Below are positions 5,587 through 13,724 of a stretch of DNA of 18,209 nucleotides, piece after piece. The notes beneath the pieces are model-generated. The model had not been told where the DNA came from. It saw only the letters and a program-made list of their open reading frames with translations, and made no database searches. Numbering within the stretch: the stretch's first letter is position 1; each line of letters starts with the position of its first letter. The stretch is from JBEKOF01 sp049513975. Lineage in GTDB: Bacteria; Verrucomicrobiota; Verrucomicrobiia; Limisphaerales; Palsa-1400. The stretch is from positions 1 to 18,209 of the forward strand of contig JBEKVM010000111.1 in NCBI GenBank assembly GCA_049513975.1. The letters run 5' to 3'. Both the position numbers and the translations under genes were made by a program.

Positions 5587-7656
5587 TCAGAAAGAAACGG
5601 TGTTGGTCTGGAGAAAAGTCCACGCCCCGCGGTCAACGGAGATGACACTGGGCATCAGCGGCGGCTGCTTGGCGGGGTTGTTGAAGTTGAGGTCGAAAGC
5701 CCAGTTGCGAGTGGGGGGGTTATAGACCGTGCCAGTGCCCGGCCAGGGGGCCGTGGCCACCTGGCTGTTGAACATGCAGACCATCGAGCCATTGTAGGTA
5801 AAGGTATAACCGCTCCAGTTTTCCAGGAACCGCGGAAAATTTTCGACGCCGCCGCTGTAGTGCGTGCCATCGGACGCAACATTGCCGGTGAGAAAAGCGG
5901 CGTTGACGGTATCGTTGGTCGCCGTCCGGCTGCTGATGTTGTTCGAGCTGTTCAGCGGGTTCCATCGGCTGGACAAAATGGTGACGGCATCGGAATAGAC
6001 GGCGGCGGGGTAGGTCTGGGAGGTGTTGAAAGTTCCCATGTTGGCCGGGGTGCCGTTGGTGGAGACGTTGTAATTGCCGACGATGAACACCGGGTCCGGG
6101 GTGGCCACCCCGAGGCCTTGCGGAGGCAGGGTGACGCCATTGGTAAGCACAACGCCGGCTTGTGAAACGACATTGTAGTTGGTCGTATAATAGGGGGTGA
6201 CGGTCACGCCCGTGATCCACTCATAACTATATCCGGTGATCAGACTAAATTGGTAAACCTTGGGGTTGACACTGAAGTTGGTCGAGACGCTGCCCATGTA
6301 AGTGCCGTTGGCCGGGTGGTTGGTGCTTTGGGTCAAGGTCGTGTTGGTGGTGATAGGGGGTATGAGGTTGGTCGCGCCACTGGCGGGGTGGGCCACGGTA
6401 TTGGTGAAGACAATGTTGGTGGTGTAATTGTAATTAGTCGTGACCACCGCATTGCTGTTGGCCCGCATATCCGCAACATAGACCGAGTCCAGGTCCCCCG
6501 CCCGGCCTGCCGCGATGATGGCCGGGCGCAGGGTGTTGTTGGTCGCGCTCCAGGCGGTCAATTTCCCCACGTCAATGTCCGCGGTTTGGATGGTGATGCC
6601 CTGGCGCTGGTCATAAAATTGCGTGCTGGCATTGGTGCTCAGCCAGAGCGACCAGGCGGCATTGGAGATCACCGTGGCCTGGTTGTTCAACTGGACGCCG
6701 CTGGTCACGGTCACGCTGTTGTTGGAAATGAGCACGATCAGGTCGGCCTTGTTGTAGAGGTAGTTGCTCCCGGTCTGTGATGTGGGGGACGTCCCGGCGG
6801 GAGGAATTTGCAGGATGGCGTTGACGTTCTGGGACGTGTTGGTGGCCGCGCCGGCGGTGTTGGTGCCCACGGGCAGAATCAGGGGATTGACCCCGCTCAG
6901 ATGGTAACCATCGAAGGTCGGGTTGCTGGTGGCGGGGCGGCTGGAAGGATCCAGCGGATTCTCCCCCAGGATGATGGAGCCGGAGGCAGAGACATCGTTG
7001 GAAAAGGTCAAAGTGACGCCCGAATTGGGATCCATATAGATATCGCCATTGCCATGCGTGAAGCCATTGATGGTCATGTTCGCTCCGGGGTCAATTTCCA
7101 TCGTGTTCTGGAAAAAAATGGCGAACTGAAAAATCGGGATCGTCCCCAGGTTGACCTGCTGGCCCACTGCGGCGCCGATATGGAAATCGGTGGTGTTGTT
7201 CATGGCGGTGGAGATGATTTCGTAGGTCGCGCAATTCATAATCAACCCCTGATAGGGCGGCCCCAGCACCACCAGATTGGTCGGATTGATCAGGTTGACC
7301 ACCACCAAATTGGTCTGCCCCGGCCCGGCGGTGAAGGTGTAGTTGGCCCAGTAGGGATCGTCGCTGGCAGTGGGGATGAAATTGGAATAAGTGGTGAGCT
7401 TGGAATAGACCAGCGGCGCCCCGTAGTCTTCATAATCGGCCACGATGGCCGAGAGGACCTTCTCGGTGGCGCTTTCGGCCGCATAGGTGGTGGCGTAAAA
7501 CTCGTTGTTGCGGGCGGTGACATCGCCGGTGACATTGGACCAACGCAAGACACTGCCGACCACCAGCAGCGCCCCCACGGCCAGCACCATGACGATCAGC
7601 AGCGCCCACCCGCCGGGGGCGCGCCGGAATTTGACTGAAGGAAGGAGTATTTTCAT
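5587..7656 (-). CDS. Large PilX-like, Asn/Thr-rich pilus/pseudopilin-associated protein
   Basis: This 689-residue protein has a short basic leader and one transmembrane segment (GGWALLIVMVLAVGALLVVG, about 15-34) like the N terminus of PilX/GspK-type minor pilins, then a long extracytoplasmic region. The exported part is very rich in Asn, Thr and Ser (for example NYTTNIVFTNTV and TTNTTLTQSTNHPANGTY). It is built of beta-type segments and contains 'MTINGFTHGNGDIYMDP'- and 'SGSIILGENPL'-like stretches reminiscent of polymer-like beta-helix or bactofilin-like turns. Classical PilX is about 180-200 residues, so this is a much enlarged version as seen in verrucomicrobial pseudopilin cassettes (family knowledge, inferred). 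The ATG overlaps the TGA of the upstream PilW-like gene (ATGA), indicating translational coupling. Exact role is unknown; it is probably a surface or tip component. Confidence 0.7.
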   Translation of the reverse strand: MKILLPSVKFRRAPGGWALLIVMVLAVGALLVVGSVLRWSNVTGDVTARNNEFYATTYAAESATEKVLSAIVADYEDYGAPLVYSKLTTYSNFIPTASDDPYWANYTFTAGPGQTNLVVVNLINPTNLVVLGPPYQGLIMNCATYEIISTAMNNTTDFHIGAAVGQQVNLGTIPIFQFAIFFQNTMEIDPGANMTINGFTHGNGDIYMDPNSGVTLTFSNDVSASGSIILGENPLDPSSRPATSNPTFDGYHLSGVNPLILPVGTNTAGAATNTSQNVNAILQIPPAGTSPTSQTGSNYLYNKADLIVLISNNSVTVTSGVQLNNQATVISNAAWSLWLSTNASTQFYDQRQGITIQTADIDVGKLTAWSATNNTLRPAIIAAGRAGDLDSVYVADMRANSNAVVTTNYNYTTNIVFTNTVAHPASGATNLIPPITTNTTLTQSTNHPANGTYMGSVSTNFSVNPKVYQFSLITGYSYEWITGVTVTPYYTTNYNVVSQAGVVLTNGVTLPPQGLGVATPDPVFIVGNYNVSTNGTPANMGTFNTSQTYPAAVYSDAVTILSSRWNPLNSSNNISSRTATNDTVNAAFLTGNVASDGTHYSGGVENFPRFLENWSGYTFTYNGSMVCMFNSQVATAPWPGTGTVYNPPTRNWAFDLNFNNPAKQPPLMPSVISVDRGAWTFLQTNTVSF

Positions 7657-8279
7657 GGCCTCATGCGCGGGGCAATTTTGGAGTTGATCTGATAGAAATC
7701 CACCGGCGAGCCGGGCGCGATCTCAATCTGGGGGTTTTGCAAGGCGGTGAACGACAGATAGACGCCAATCACCGGGTAAGGCGTGGCGTTGCTCAGAACG
7801 TTGCCCAGATAATCCTGCATGGTGAAAATATAGTTGTCGTTGGTGACGGGGTTGGCCGACACGATGCGGAAGTCGCCGACCGAGGTCCCGTCCCAGTTGG
7901 TGCGGTAGAGCGTGCTGGAAGGGGCGTCATAGTAGTAGAGGGTCCATTTGTTGGTATTGGTGCTGGCATAAAGTTTCATGGCGTTGCCGGCCTGGAGGTT
8001 GCTCGCGCCCACGTTGGTGAAGCCGGCCAGGCTGCCCGTCCCCACGTATATGGTGCTGGCGGTGCGCACATCCTCATGGAGCATGCCCATGCTGCGCCGG
8101 GAGTCGTCGCTGGTCAGGAGCCAGATTTCGCTGCGTTGCGTCATGGCCAGACCCCACAAATTAATGGCGATGACGGCGCCGAACACCATGACCAGCGTCG
8201 CGCTGGCAATCATCAGCTCGGCCAGCGTGAATCCCCGGCCCCGGCCCCTCCGGCTGCTCTGGGCAATCGTCGGCTTCAT
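7653..8279 (-). CDS. PilW-like prepilin-type protein
   Basis: The 208-residue protein has a type III (prepilin) signal: a 16-residue basic leader ending RGRG, then FTLAELMIASATLVMVFGAV with Phe at +1 and Glu at +5, as required by prepilin peptidase (PilD) processing and N-methylation. The hydrophobic N-terminal helix is followed by LTSDDSRRSMGMLHEDVRTA, typical of PilW/GspJ-type minor pilins, and a C-terminal beta domain with Asn/Thr-rich turns. The ATG overlaps the stop of the upstream PilV-like gene and its own stop overlaps the downstream PilX-like start, so the three are one translationally coupled unit. Probable role: minor pilin or pseudopilin in the inner membrane and pilus. It could equally serve a type II secretion-like system. 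Confidence 0.83.
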   Translation of the reverse strand: MKPTIAQSSRRGRGRGFTLAELMIASATLVMVFGAVIAINLWGLAMTQRSEIWLLTSDDSRRSMGMLHEDVRTASTIYVGTGSLAGFTNVGASNLQAGNAMKLYASTNTNKWTLYYYDAPSSTLYRTNWDGTSVGDFRIVSANPVTNDNYIFTMQDYLGNVLSNATPYPVIGVYLSFTALQNPQIEIAPGSPVDFYQINSKIAPRMRP

Positions 8280-8734
8280 TGAATATTAGGGCCGCGCAAG
8301 ACCGCGACAGTGTTGGTATAAGTTGCCAGGCCGTTGAAACCCCAGACGCAATCCACCCGGACCATGACATAGGGAGGATTGGCGGAAATCTGGGTGATCG
8401 TGGTGTAGTTGGTGCAGTTGATGACATTGGTCATGGCCACCGGCATTTCCAAATTCTCCTTGTCAATATTGGTCAAGGCCGGGTTAAAGATATTGGTCAC
8501 TCCATAACTGGGAATCCAGTTGGCGAAGATCACCTGCTCGATCTTCTTGATCGCCTGCATGTTGGCGGCCAGGGAGCAGGCGGCATATTGCGACCGGTAA
8601 GAGCCGATGGAATAGCACTTGATCACCGCCGCGCACAGCAGGGCGGCAATGGCCGCGGCCATGACCACTTCGGCCAGCGTAAAGGCGCGCGCCCCGGCAA
8701 CCCTTCGTCTCCGCTCTGGTAAGTTAAGTCTCAT
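8276..8734 (-). CDS. PilV-like prepilin-type protein
   Basis: Starting at ATG 8734 the protein has 152 residues (a GTG at 8749 would add five). It has a basic leader (RRRRVAGARA) followed by FTLAEVVMAAAIAALLCAAV. This is the prepilin motif with Phe +1 and Glu +5, but with Ala rather than the usual Gly at -1, which prepilin peptidases can tolerate. The rest resembles small PilV/GspI-type minor pilins (CSLAANMQAIKKIEQVIFA) with an Asn/Thr-rich C-terminal half. It is the first gene of the pilin operon: a strong promoter lies 52 nt upstream of the ATG, and its TGA overlaps the next ATG. Confidence 0.78.
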   Translation of the reverse strand: MRLNLPERRRRVAGARAFTLAEVVMAAAIAALLCAAVIKCYSIGSYRSQYAACSLAANMQAIKKIEQVIFANWIPSYGVTNIFNPALTNIDKENLEMPVAMTNVINCTNYTTITQISANPPYVMVRVDCVWGFNGLATYTNTVAVLRGPNIQ

Positions 8735-8785
8735 GCAACTGTCCAACACTCAAGCCACTCGTCAAAAGAGCGCCTTCGCCTTTTC

Positions 8786-8814
8786 TTTATATAGCAAATA
8801 CCCTGCCATGTCAA
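8786..8814 (-). promoter_or_regulatory. Strong sigma70-type promoter of the pilin-like operon
   Basis: On the minus strand: a perfect -35 TTGACA (8814-8809), 17-nt spacer, -10 TATAAA (8791-8786, 5 of 6 to consensus). The predicted start near 8779 gives a leader of about 45 nt to the ATG at 8734. Confidence 0.75.
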
Positions 8815-8944
8815 TCCCGCGGCGGCCTGCGGGCGGAGCTTCCCCGGCGGCCCGGCCCGCACTGCTTACAAATGGGACACGGCGGCCCGGCGGATTCTCA
8901 AAATTGCGCTTTCCACCGTGGATTTTCACTCTAACCTTGCCGGG

Positions 8945-9745
8945 ATGACAAATGATTCGCCCAGCCCGCCGCTCTGGCCTTTCCTCCTGGTGGACACCTT
9001 GTTTCTTGGCGTGGCCGTGCTCCTGTTGGAGCTGGGCCACCGTCCCCTGCTCTGGTGGGAGGCGGCGGGCTTGATCCTCTGCGCCGCCGCCGGGGCGGGT
9101 GTTTTCCTGACTCCCTTCCTGCGCCGCAGCGCCAACAGCCAAAGCCTGGTCCAGGCCCAAAAACTGGCCGACGCCGCCGCCAAAATTCAAAAACTGGATG
9201 AACTGGCCAATCAAATCAGCAACTCCACCGCCCAATGGCAAGCCGTGCAGGACACCGCGGCCAAAACGGCGCAAACCGCCGCCAACCTGGCCCAAAGCAT
9301 GGGCGCCGAAGCCAAGGCCTTCACCGAATTCCTGCAAAAAGCCAATGACGCCGAGCGCGCCCATTTGCGGCTGGAAGCGGAGAAGCTCCGCCGCAACGAA
9401 ACCGAATGGCTGCAAATCGTCCTCCGCATGTTGGACCAGGTCTATGCCCTGTTCCAGGCCGCCTTGCAATCCGGCCAGCCGGCCCTGGCGGAGCAGATCG
9501 GTCATTTTCAAAATGCCTGCCGCGACATCGGCCGCCGCGCCGGAGTGGCGGTCCTGACCCCGCTGGCGGGCGAACCTTTCGATCTCAAACGCCATCAACT
9601 CATCAACGACGACGCCGCGGATGACAACGCCCTCATCCTCGACACCCTGGCCCCCGGCTACACCTATCAGGGCCAATTGGTGCGCCGCGCCCTGGTGCGA
9701 TTGCAGGAAGCCAAGGCATCGGCGAAGAGCGCGGAAAAGACTTAA
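8945..9745 (+). CDS. Membrane-anchored coiled-coil protein with GrpE-like C-terminal domain
   Basis: With the ATG at 8945 the protein has 266 residues (GTG 8918 is an alternative; neither has a clear Shine-Dalgarno). There are two N-terminal hydrophobic segments (about 11-29 and 36-56). A long Ala/Gln/Glu-rich stretch (about 62-175) without prolines looks like a coiled coil. A C-terminal region (about 207-252) contains PLAGEPFDLKRHQ ... ILDTLAPGYTYQGQLVRRAL. This pattern matches the beta domain of GrpE (G.pFDP..HeA ... v..v...GY...grvlRpA.V.V), the nucleotide-exchange factor of DnaK. A canonical GrpE is soluble and about 180-200 residues; here a membrane anchor replaces the disordered N terminus. 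It could recruit an Hsp70-like partner to the membrane, but no dnaK is present nearby. Its stop overlaps that of the convergent addA gene. Confidence 0.7.
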   Translation: MTNDSPSPPLWPFLLVDTLFLGVAVLLLELGHRPLLWWEAAGLILCAAAGAGVFLTPFLRRSANSQSLVQAQKLADAAAKIQKLDELANQISNSTAQWQAVQDTAAKTAQTAANLAQSMGAEAKAFTEFLQKANDAERAHLRLEAEKLRRNETEWLQIVLRMLDQVYALFQAALQSGQPALAEQIGHFQNACRDIGRRAGVAVLTPLAGEPFDLKRHQLINDDAADDNALILDTLAPGYTYQGQLVRRALVRLQEAKASAKSAEKT

Positions 9746-12700
9746 TTCCCGTCCAACTCCACCGTCCGGCCAAGGGCGAAGAAATGGAGCCAGCGCCGCG
9801 TCACCGGCCGCCCGTAAATGCGGGCGATGGCCCGGGCGTAAAGGGACAGTTGCGGGCGGTACAAGCGCACCCTGGCCGCCAATTCCTCCTCCGCAAAATG
9901 ATCCGTTTTGAAATCCAGCACCCAAATCTCCTCCGGCTTGACCACCGCCACGTCCATGACACCCTGCACGATGACGAATTCCTCGCCGTCAGCATTGAGC
10001 GGGTGGAGAACGGTGGGGCGGGCAGTCCCCTGCCCGCCGTCGGGCGATGGGCGGGGATTCAACCGCGCACCGCCTTCCCCCGGCGGGCAGGGGACTGCCC
10101 GCCCTGCCATCGAAGACTGATGCGTTCCGTCCTCCAACTTTTCCCCGCCGCCATGCAGTTCGTCCAATTCCGAGGGTGAAAACCGCGCGGTGAAGGCCAA
10201 CTCGCGCCGCACCTGGTCGCGCTGCCCCAGCAACTGCCGGCCCACCGCCGACTGCCAAAAAGCGGCCAGCGCCTTGAAATCCAAACAGGCCGCCTCCGCT
10301 TCCGACAGGCTGCCCTCGCCCCGCAAGCGGGCGGCCTCCGCTTGCAAGCGGGCTGCGCTGCCCGTTTCGGCCAGCGCCACGCCCTCCAAAAACGCATGAT
10401 GCGCCGAACCGGTTTCCGCCGCCGAAAACGGCCCGGCCCGCCTTTTGCCGCGCGGGTCCGGCGGGGGAGTAAACAATAATTCTGATTCCTCATCCTCCCC
10501 CTCGTCCAGGAGACGGCGCAGGGCGGAAACGGAAGTCTTGGCGGCGCGGCGGGTTGCCTCCTCGAAGCCATAGCGCCACGCCAGCGCCGCCCGGCCCCGG
10601 CGCAGGAACCGCCCATCCGCATCCGGCGCCGGCGGGGCGGGAGCGGTTTCCTCTTTCCCCGGCGCGGCGGCCGGTTCCTCTTCATCAATAATTTTCCACG
10701 TCAGCAGCGCATCGCTGCCGGATTGGCCGGCCGCCTGCGGGCCGAATTTCAGCACCAGCCAGGCGCCCAGCCAGTCCAGGAAGCTGCGGCCCGCCAGAAT
10801 TTCCGCCGCGCCCAGCCCGCCTTCCGCCGCCTGCGGCCATTTGGCGGTGATGGCGCTGGGCCGGGCCGAGCCGCACAAGATCAGCCGGTCCGCCGCCCGC
10901 GTCAGGGCCACGTAAAGCAGGCGCAATTCCTCGCCGCAGATCTCGCGTTTCTGACGCCGTTGCGCCAGCCAATGCGGCAGGCTGGGATAAAACTGGGAAA
11001 GGCCCGGCGGCTTGACCTGCGGGCAGAGGCCCAATTCCTCGTCCAAAATGACCCGCCCGCGCGTATCCTCCAGGTTGAAGCGCTTGCCCAAATCCGCCAG
11101 CGCCACGATGGCAAATTCCAGCCCCTTGCTCTGATGAATGCTCATCAGGCGCACGGCGTCCCGCAACGGCTGTCCGGCCGGCTCGACCTCCAGCTCGTTC
11201 TCCTGCTGGGCCTGGACAAATTGGAGGAAACGGTAAAGCCCCTCGCCGCGAAAGCCGTCAAACTGCCGCGCCAGGTGGATCAAGCGGGCAACATTGGCGG
11301 CCCGTTGGGCGCCGTCGGGCGCGCCGGCCATCCATTCGCCGAAGCCCGTTTCCTCCACCACCTTTTCCAAAACCAGCGAGACCCCCGCCAGCCGGGAGAG
11401 GCGGCGCCAGACGCGAAAGCGCTGCAGAAAAGCATGGACCCGTTCGTGTTCCGGGTTGGCCCCCTGCCAGCGGAGCAGCGCGGCCCAGATGCGCCCCGGG
11501 CGTTGCGCCAGGCGGATGGCGGCCAGTTCATCCGCCGTCAATCCCACCAGCGGCGAGCGCAACACGCCCAGCAGCGGCAAGTCCTGCGAGGGATTGTCCA
11601 GGACTTGCAGCAGGCTGAGCAGGTCCCGCACCTCCAGGCTCTCGTAAAAGCCGCCGCGCACCGCCGCCAGCGGCACGCCCAGCCGGGCAAATTCCTTGAC
11701 GTAGGCCTCCGCCTTGTGGCGCGGGGAACGAAGCAAAATCACCATGTCGCTCCAGGTCGCGCGCCGGGGCGGCTGGCCGGGAATGGCGATTCCCTGATCT
11801 TTCAATTCCATGAGCCGCCGCCCGATCAGGCGCGCCTCCATCTCGGTGTCGGAAATCGTGTCCCCATCGCCGGTTTCAGTCCCGCCCTCCTCCTCCTCCG
11901 GGTCGCCTCCGAGGCGGCGCAGGAGCAGCTCCACGCGCGGGGCGGAGGCCGCGCCGCCGGCGTGACCGGCGCGTTCCCCGGGGTTGCCGAAACGCAGCCG
12001 GGCCTGGTCATCGTAGTCAACCCCGCCCAATTCCGGGCGCAGGAGCGTGGCGAAGACGGCGTTGACGAAGTTGAGGATGCTCTCGTGACTGCGGAAATTG
12101 TCCGAAAGCCAGATCACCCGCGCGCCGGGCTGGCTTTCCCAGGCGCGCTGGTAGTCGAGAAAAATGCGCGGGTCGGCGAGCCGGAAACGGTAAATGCTTT
12201 GTTTGATGTCGCCGACCAGGAAACGGTTGGCTTCGGCGCCTTCGCGGCCCAGGGCGCAAAGGATCGCCTCCTGCGCGCGGTTGATGTCCTGGAATTCGTC
12301 CACGAAAATCAGGCGCAACCTGGCCCGCCAGTGCGCGGCGATGGGGCCGGGCCCGCCGCTCTCCCGCTCGCGCAGCAGTTGCAGGGCGAATTGTTCCAGG
12401 TCGTGAAAATCAAGGCCGCCGGCCTCGCGCTTGGCCGCCCGGTAAGCCTGCCCGAATTGCCGTGTCAAGTCGAGCAATGCCAGCATGGCGGGCGCGCTCC
12501 ATTTCCAGTCCTCCGCCAGCGGATCGGTTTCCGCCGCCGCGCAGACGGAACGCAAAAAGCGCGCTTCGGCCAAAATGGTTTCCAAAGGCTTGCGCCATTT
12601 CGCCTTGATTTCCGCCGCCGTCCGGCCAATGGCTTCGAGGGCGGCGGCGAACTCCGGGCGCGACGGTTTTTGCGGGAGGCGGTCCAGGGCGGCGGCGCAT

Positions 12701-13410
12701 TGTTGGGCGCATGGGTTCTCCGCCGGCTGCGCCCGCAAAACCGGGAGCCAGCGGTGGCGGCAAGTCTCCAGCTCCGTCATGAGCCAGTCCCGCCAGGGGC
12801 CGGGCGGGGCTTGTTCATATTGGGCGGCTTGGGTTTCAAACCACGCGGCCGGATCGGGCAGGGTCTGGGCGTAATGATGCAACCGGAGCACCAGCGCGCG
12901 CACCGCCAGGTCCGAGTCGCCCCCCAGCGATTGGATGGTTTCCTGGATGGCCCGGGCCGCGGCGGTTTCGCGGCTGTAGTTTTGTTGCAACACCGCGTCC
13001 AGCGCCTGGCGGGCCAGGAGTTGGGCGCGCTCCTCGGGCAGCACGATCATCTGCGGGTCCAGGCCCAGGGTGTAAAAATGCTCGCGCGCCAGCCGGAAAC
13101 AAAAACTGTGCAGGGTGCAAATCCAGGCTGTTTCCAGCAGCGCCAACTGCTCCGCCACCCGCGGCGAGGGGTGGGCCGCGTGGACCGCTTCCAGCCCGGC
13201 GCGCAAACGCTGGCGCATTTCCGCCGCGGCGGCTTCCGTGAACGTCACCATCAAAACCTGGTCAATCGAGCCGGGATTTTTGGCCTCCAGCAACCAGGCC
13301 AGGCAGCGGTCCACCAGCGTGCGCGTCTTGCCCGCGCCCGCCCCGGCCACGACCAGCACATTGCCCCGCGCCGCGATGGCGGCCTGCTGCTGTGGGGTCG
13401 GCTGGCTCAT
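9742..13410 (-). CDS. addA: AddA/RexA-type helicase-nuclease subunit (UvrD-like helicase plus PD-(D/E)XK nuclease)
   Basis: The 1222-residue protein (B. subtilis AddA is 1232) is a RecBCD-like ATP-dependent helicase-exonuclease subunit for end resection in double-strand-break repair. Superfamily 1A motifs are in order: Walker A VAGAGAGKTRTL (about 21-32), VTFTEAAAAEMRQR (55-68), WICTLHSFCFRL, Walker B LIFVDEFQD (371-375 for DEFQD), VGDIKQSIYRFRLADP, LSDNFRSHESIL, LMSIHQSKGLEFAIVALADL, and LRLLYVALTRAADRLILCG. The C-terminal nuclease has GVMD (Asp1153), VLDFKTD (Asp1166, Lys1168) and PQLSLYARAI, so the active site is complete. A palindromic repeat is inserted in frame just before Asp1153. The partner addB lies upstream on the same strand but 825 nt away instead of adjacent. 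ATG start without a clear Shine-Dalgarno. The stop overlaps the convergent gene. Confidence 0.93.
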   Translation of the reverse strand: MSQPTPQQQAAIAARGNVLVVAGAGAGKTRTLVDRCLAWLLEAKNPGSIDQVLMVTFTEAAAAEMRQRLRAGLEAVHAAHPSPRVAEQLALLETAWICTLHSFCFRLAREHFYTLGLDPQMIVLPEERAQLLARQALDAVLQQNYSRETAAARAIQETIQSLGGDSDLAVRALVLRLHHYAQTLPDPAAWFETQAAQYEQAPPGPWRDWLMTELETCRHRWLPVLRAQPAENPCAQQCAAALDRLPQKPSRPEFAAALEAIGRTAAEIKAKWRKPLETILAEARFLRSVCAAAETDPLAEDWKWSAPAMLALLDLTRQFGQAYRAAKREAGGLDFHDLEQFALQLLRERESGGPGPIAAHWRARLRLIFVDEFQDINRAQEAILCALGREGAEANRFLVGDIKQSIYRFRLADPRIFLDYQRAWESQPGARVIWLSDNFRSHESILNFVNAVFATLLRPELGGVDYDDQARLRFGNPGERAGHAGGAASAPRVELLLRRLGGDPEEEEGGTETGDGDTISDTEMEARLIGRRLMELKDQGIAIPGQPPRRATWSDMVILLRSPRHKAEAYVKEFARLGVPLAAVRGGFYESLEVRDLLSLLQVLDNPSQDLPLLGVLRSPLVGLTADELAAIRLAQRPGRIWAALLRWQGANPEHERVHAFLQRFRVWRRLSRLAGVSLVLEKVVEETGFGEWMAGAPDGAQRAANVARLIHLARQFDGFRGEGLYRFLQFVQAQQENELEVEPAGQPLRDAVRLMSIHQSKGLEFAIVALADLGKRFNLEDTRGRVILDEELGLCPQVKPPGLSQFYPSLPHWLAQRRQKREICGEELRLLYVALTRAADRLILCGSARPSAITAKWPQAAEGGLGAAEILAGRSFLDWLGAWLVLKFGPQAAGQSGSDALLTWKIIDEEEPAAAPGKEETAPAPPAPDADGRFLRRGRAALAWRYGFEEATRRAAKTSVSALRRLLDEGEDEESELLFTPPPDPRGKRRAGPFSAAETGSAHHAFLEGVALAETGSAARLQAEAARLRGEGSLSEAEAACLDFKALAAFWQSAVGRQLLGQRDQVRRELAFTARFSPSELDELHGGGEKLEDGTHQSSMAGRAVPCPPGEGGARLNPRPSPDGGQGTARPTVLHPLNADGEEFVIVQGVMDVAVVKPEEIWVLDFKTDHFAEEELAARVRLYRPQLSLYARAIARIYGRPVTRRWLHFFALGRTVELDGN
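10016..10104. repeat. Nested palindromic repeat inside the addA nuclease region
   Basis: Two perfect 24-bp inverted arms (10016-10039 and 10081-10104) flank a 41-bp spacer. Each arm is itself a hairpin, ggcgggcag-tccc-ctgcccgcc (and its complement). On the coding strand it is read as GRAVPCPP ... GGQGTARPT, a low-complexity insert in frame with AddA around residues 1103-1132. Confidence 0.88.
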
Positions 13411-13514
13411 TTAGCATTATTCGGGTTGCGGCGCGATTGCATGATTTAGTTTATGGTTATGCACCGGGGGAAAGCCAATCAACAATAATGGGACGAGACG
13501 CCTGCGCCTGGAGA

Positions 13515-13706
13515 GGAAGTTTTGGGCACAGGACAAGATTATGCACAAGCCGATGCTTGCGGAGGAGCGAGTATAGGCGTCTCCATAAACCCATCGCGCG
13601 CGCTTCCCCTCTCTCTCCCCGCTTGCGGGGAGAGAGCCGGAGAGAGGGGTTCTCTTAATCGTCGGACTCCTGCCGCGAAGAATTTTGTCCTGCGCCCGGA
13701 AGTTTT
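13515..13706. mobile_element. MITE-like element with 9-bp target-site duplication
   Basis: The direct repeat GGAAGTTTT at 13515-13523 and 13698-13706 exactly borders a 174-bp segment (13524-13697). The segment's ends are inverted repeats: GGGCACAGGACAAGATT (13524-13540) against the reverse complement GGGCGCAGGACAAAATT (from 13697 leftward), 15 of 17 identical. The interior has no gene but contains a strong hairpin (13606-13649). A 9-bp duplication fits IS families such as IS4 or IS1. No transposase is present, so it would be a non-autonomous element moved in trans. Confidence 0.65.
13606..13649. repeat. Double-stem CT-rich palindrome inside the MITE-like element
   Basis: The inner stem CTCTCTCCCCG (13611-13621) pairs with CGGGGAGAGAG (13626-13636) around a CTTG loop. 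The outer CCCCTCTCTC (13606-13615) can alternatively pair with GAGAGAGGGG (13640-13649). It resembles unit 2 of the eno-dedA cluster (CT-rich stem, CTTG in the loop, CCGG just after). Confidence 0.75.
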
Positions 13707-13724
13707 CGCCGCAAGATAACAAAG

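Noticed and set aside
5573..5623. Earlier ATG for the small secreted protein
   Set aside because: It would put 17 polar and aromatic residues before a perfect signal peptide and overlap the upstream gene.
6290..6480. Repeated gttggt motifs in the PilX-like gene as a DNA tandem repeat
   Set aside because: They are irregular in spacing and are explained by the Asn/Thr-rich protein sequence they encode on the minus strand.
10723..13449. A 908-codon open frame on the plus strand opposite addA
   Set aside because: It is the mirror of a GC-rich gene with strong codon bias. The plus frame shows no family motifs and is rich in Gly, Ala, Arg, Gln and His, whereas the minus frame has every helicase motif in order.
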